The notes beneath the pieces were generated by a model. The model was not told where the DNA came from and made no database searches. It worked only from the letters and a program-made list of their open reading frames with translations. Below are positions 36,301 through 39,300 of a stretch of 40,997 nt of DNA, piece after piece. The number at the start of each line of letters is the position of its first letter. Position 1 is the stretch's first letter. Source of the DNA: Nocardia pseudovaccinii NBRC 100343 (GTDB lineage Bacteria > Actinomycetota > Actinomycetes > Mycobacteriales > Mycobacteriaceae). The stretch is taken from contig NZ_BDBY01000378.1 in the NCBI RefSeq assembly GCF_001613225.1, forward strand, positions 1-40,997, in the 5' to 3' direction. The position numbers and the translations under genes are program-made.

Positions 36301-39300
36301 GCCGGACGACTCGGCCGCGCTCTCGCCCTGGCCACCCGCCAGGATCTACAGAACCGCCTCGACGCCCTTCAAAGGAACAACCCGACGCAGTATCGCTGCC
36401 TCATACTCCGACATGTCGAGGGATTGTCGCGGGAGCGGACCTCGGAGGTGATGAGGTACGGGGTCACGACGATCCGAGCCATGGAGTACTACGCCGCGCA
36501 CGCCGTTGCCGGGATACCCCCCGAGGACAACATCGAGTTCGATGAGGAACCGGATGAGCAATCGGCCAGCCCGCCGAGGCCGACCTTGGAAGGCGGCGCT
36601 GTCGATGAAATTACCGAGGCCTTCCGGACGGCCCTGCGCGCGGCCGATCTAGGAGACACCGCACTGCTCGACACGCTGCGCAGCGCCGCCCGGCGGCTCG
36701 ACAACCCCGAATGGGCACTGTGCCTGGAACTTCGGCATGAGCGCGGCCGGACATATGCCGAGATTGCCGTCGACATGGTCGGAGAACGCACGGCCAACGC
36801 GGCCAAGAAGCTGCATCACCGCGCCGCGCACGCACTGCACACGATTCTCGACGCGAGAAACGCCCTCATCGGCAAGCAAACGCGGCACGAGCTTGCGGCC
36901 GATGCCGCGCAGATCGGTTGGCGACGGGCCGTGTCGGACACGGTCCGCAGAGCGATCCGGACCGGCGCCGTCCCCCCGGACACTGTGCTTCCATCGGCCC
37001 ACGAATTCGCCGAGCATCTGGCGATACCGGAAATCCACATCGCGCGTGCCTACCAGCAGCTTTCCGAGGAAGGCTACGTGGCGAGCAATCACGGAGCTGG
37101 CACGCGGGTGACCGGCCAGGAGCACTGGCCGAGCACACCCGCACCCGATCGGCCGGCAACCGCGGGACAACTGCTCACGATCTTCACGGAAGTTTCCCCG
37201 GCCGATGACCTGGTGCGTGCATGCGCCGGCGGGCTGTGGCAGCCGATCGTGTCGGCCCTGCGCGAGGCGATCACCTCGGGCCGGTTGACCGAAGGACGGT
37301 TGCTCCCCCCGGCCCGCGAACTCGCGAATCAGCTTCGCATTTCGGAAAGCTCGGTGCGACGCGCTTATCGACAGGCAGGCAGCGAGGGGTACCTGGTCAG
37401 TAGTCACGGGGTAGGCACGTCGGTAGCGAGCCCGGACCTGTGGCCGGCGAGCCCGCTCACAACCGAGAGTTCCGGTCGCCCGACCGATCGAGCCCGAACT
37501 CCCGTGCCAACGCCCTGGGAACAGCCTCGCTCGGAGGCCGGGGGCAGCAGCCGAGCCGAAGACACCGACTCCAATACCGAGCACACCGAATCAGCGCACA
37601 CCGCAACAGATTCTGGCGATCCCATCCAGGTTTCCGGCCACCCCGCCGCACCTGTCGAAAACAGCCAAGTCTACCACCGACTCATGCACTTGATCGAATC
37701 CCCGGAGAGCACTTCCGCGTCGGCGAAGACTCCTGAGCCCAACGGCGTCGCGGGGACCGACATTGCGCAGAAGCGCGCGACCGGCATACACCGCGCGTCG
37801 CGCAGCACACGCGCTGACGGTACGTCGATCGCCGCAGGCAACCATACCGCCCGCCGATCAGACGATGAAGCGCGCCAGTCACCCGAATCAGCCACTGCCA
37901 CAACAGATTCCGACACGGATGTACCCGAGCACGTCCGAAAATGCCTCGTCCAAACCATCCGCGCCACCTGGGCCCTCGGCTACGACCGAGCCACCAGCCC
38001 CAATAACAACGCCGACACCTGGGACGAACTCGAAAACAACCTCCACGCCGAACTCACCAAAATCCCCAGAGCAGCCACCACCCCCGTCACCGACGCCATC
38101 ACCCATGCCATCGACACCGTCGAAAACCCCGGCAACAACATCGACACCATCATCGTCGTCATAGACAACGGCACCAACGCCCACAGCTACACCGTATCCA
38201 ACGTCAACGGCACGGCCCTGATATTCGACACCCTCATCCCGCAACCCACCACAGCACCCAACGAAGAACAACCCGACCACTACACACCACGAGTCCGCAC
38301 CCGCACCGAATGGGAACAAGCCCTCCCGGAAATCCACAACGCCTTCGGCGAAATCAAAGACGTCTTCATCCTCGAATTCACCGAGAACCCCACCGGCCAA
38401 CTCGAACCCATCCACAAACCCGATACCGACGGCCCGACCCAGCAACAACGCCAACACAAAATCCTCGGCACACCTGGCCAGCCGAGGGACAACTCGACAA
38501 ATCTGCCGCCCGCCGAAGCGCCCCAGACACCGCGCCCCGGCTCGGACGCAGCACGGGCAGGTACGGAACCGGTGGCGCAGTCGGGGGTCGGAGACGGCCG
38601 AGGCGAATCGGCTGCCCGTTTTGCACTGGACACCGATGACATCGAGGAGTTCGTCACCGGCCTCGCGAACATGGTGCGTGAGCAGGCGTCCGGCCGTGTC
38701 GTGGTCGATCTGTTCTACAATTCCTTTACGCCCGCCGACCTCGGCGCGAGATTACGACAGCAACCGGTAATCCCCGGTCTGGTCGAAGTCGTCGCGATCA
38801 ACTACTCCGGCAAAACAATTCCGGTCTTCTCTCGCGATGCGGTCTTCGAAACCGCACCCGATGTGTCCGGCACAATTGTCGTGCTCGACGCACCTCCCGC
38901 ACTCCAGCAGATCAGCGACACGCGTAGCGAGGTGACGTCGGGTCTGGTCACCGCCGCCCGAACCGATAGTCGGACCACAACAAACGAGTCCGGAACGGAC
39001 ACGAACGCCCGATCTCTGACCCTGTATTTGGTTCAGGCGCAAGGAGTCACACACCCGCAGATACGGGAAGCGCTGGAATTACCCGCCCCGCCCGATCTCG
39101 AAATCCAGAGCAACGATCTCACCGTACGGTGCGCGATCATGCTGTATCGCCGGGCGGACAACGGACTCATCGCCTACATCGCTTACCACGAACCCGCGAT
39201 CGACAACCCGGAATTCGACAACATCCGTCGCATGATCGACGACGCACTGCTGGAGCATTGTCCAGATGAGGCAATAACGGTCAACGAGTTCTACGACCAT

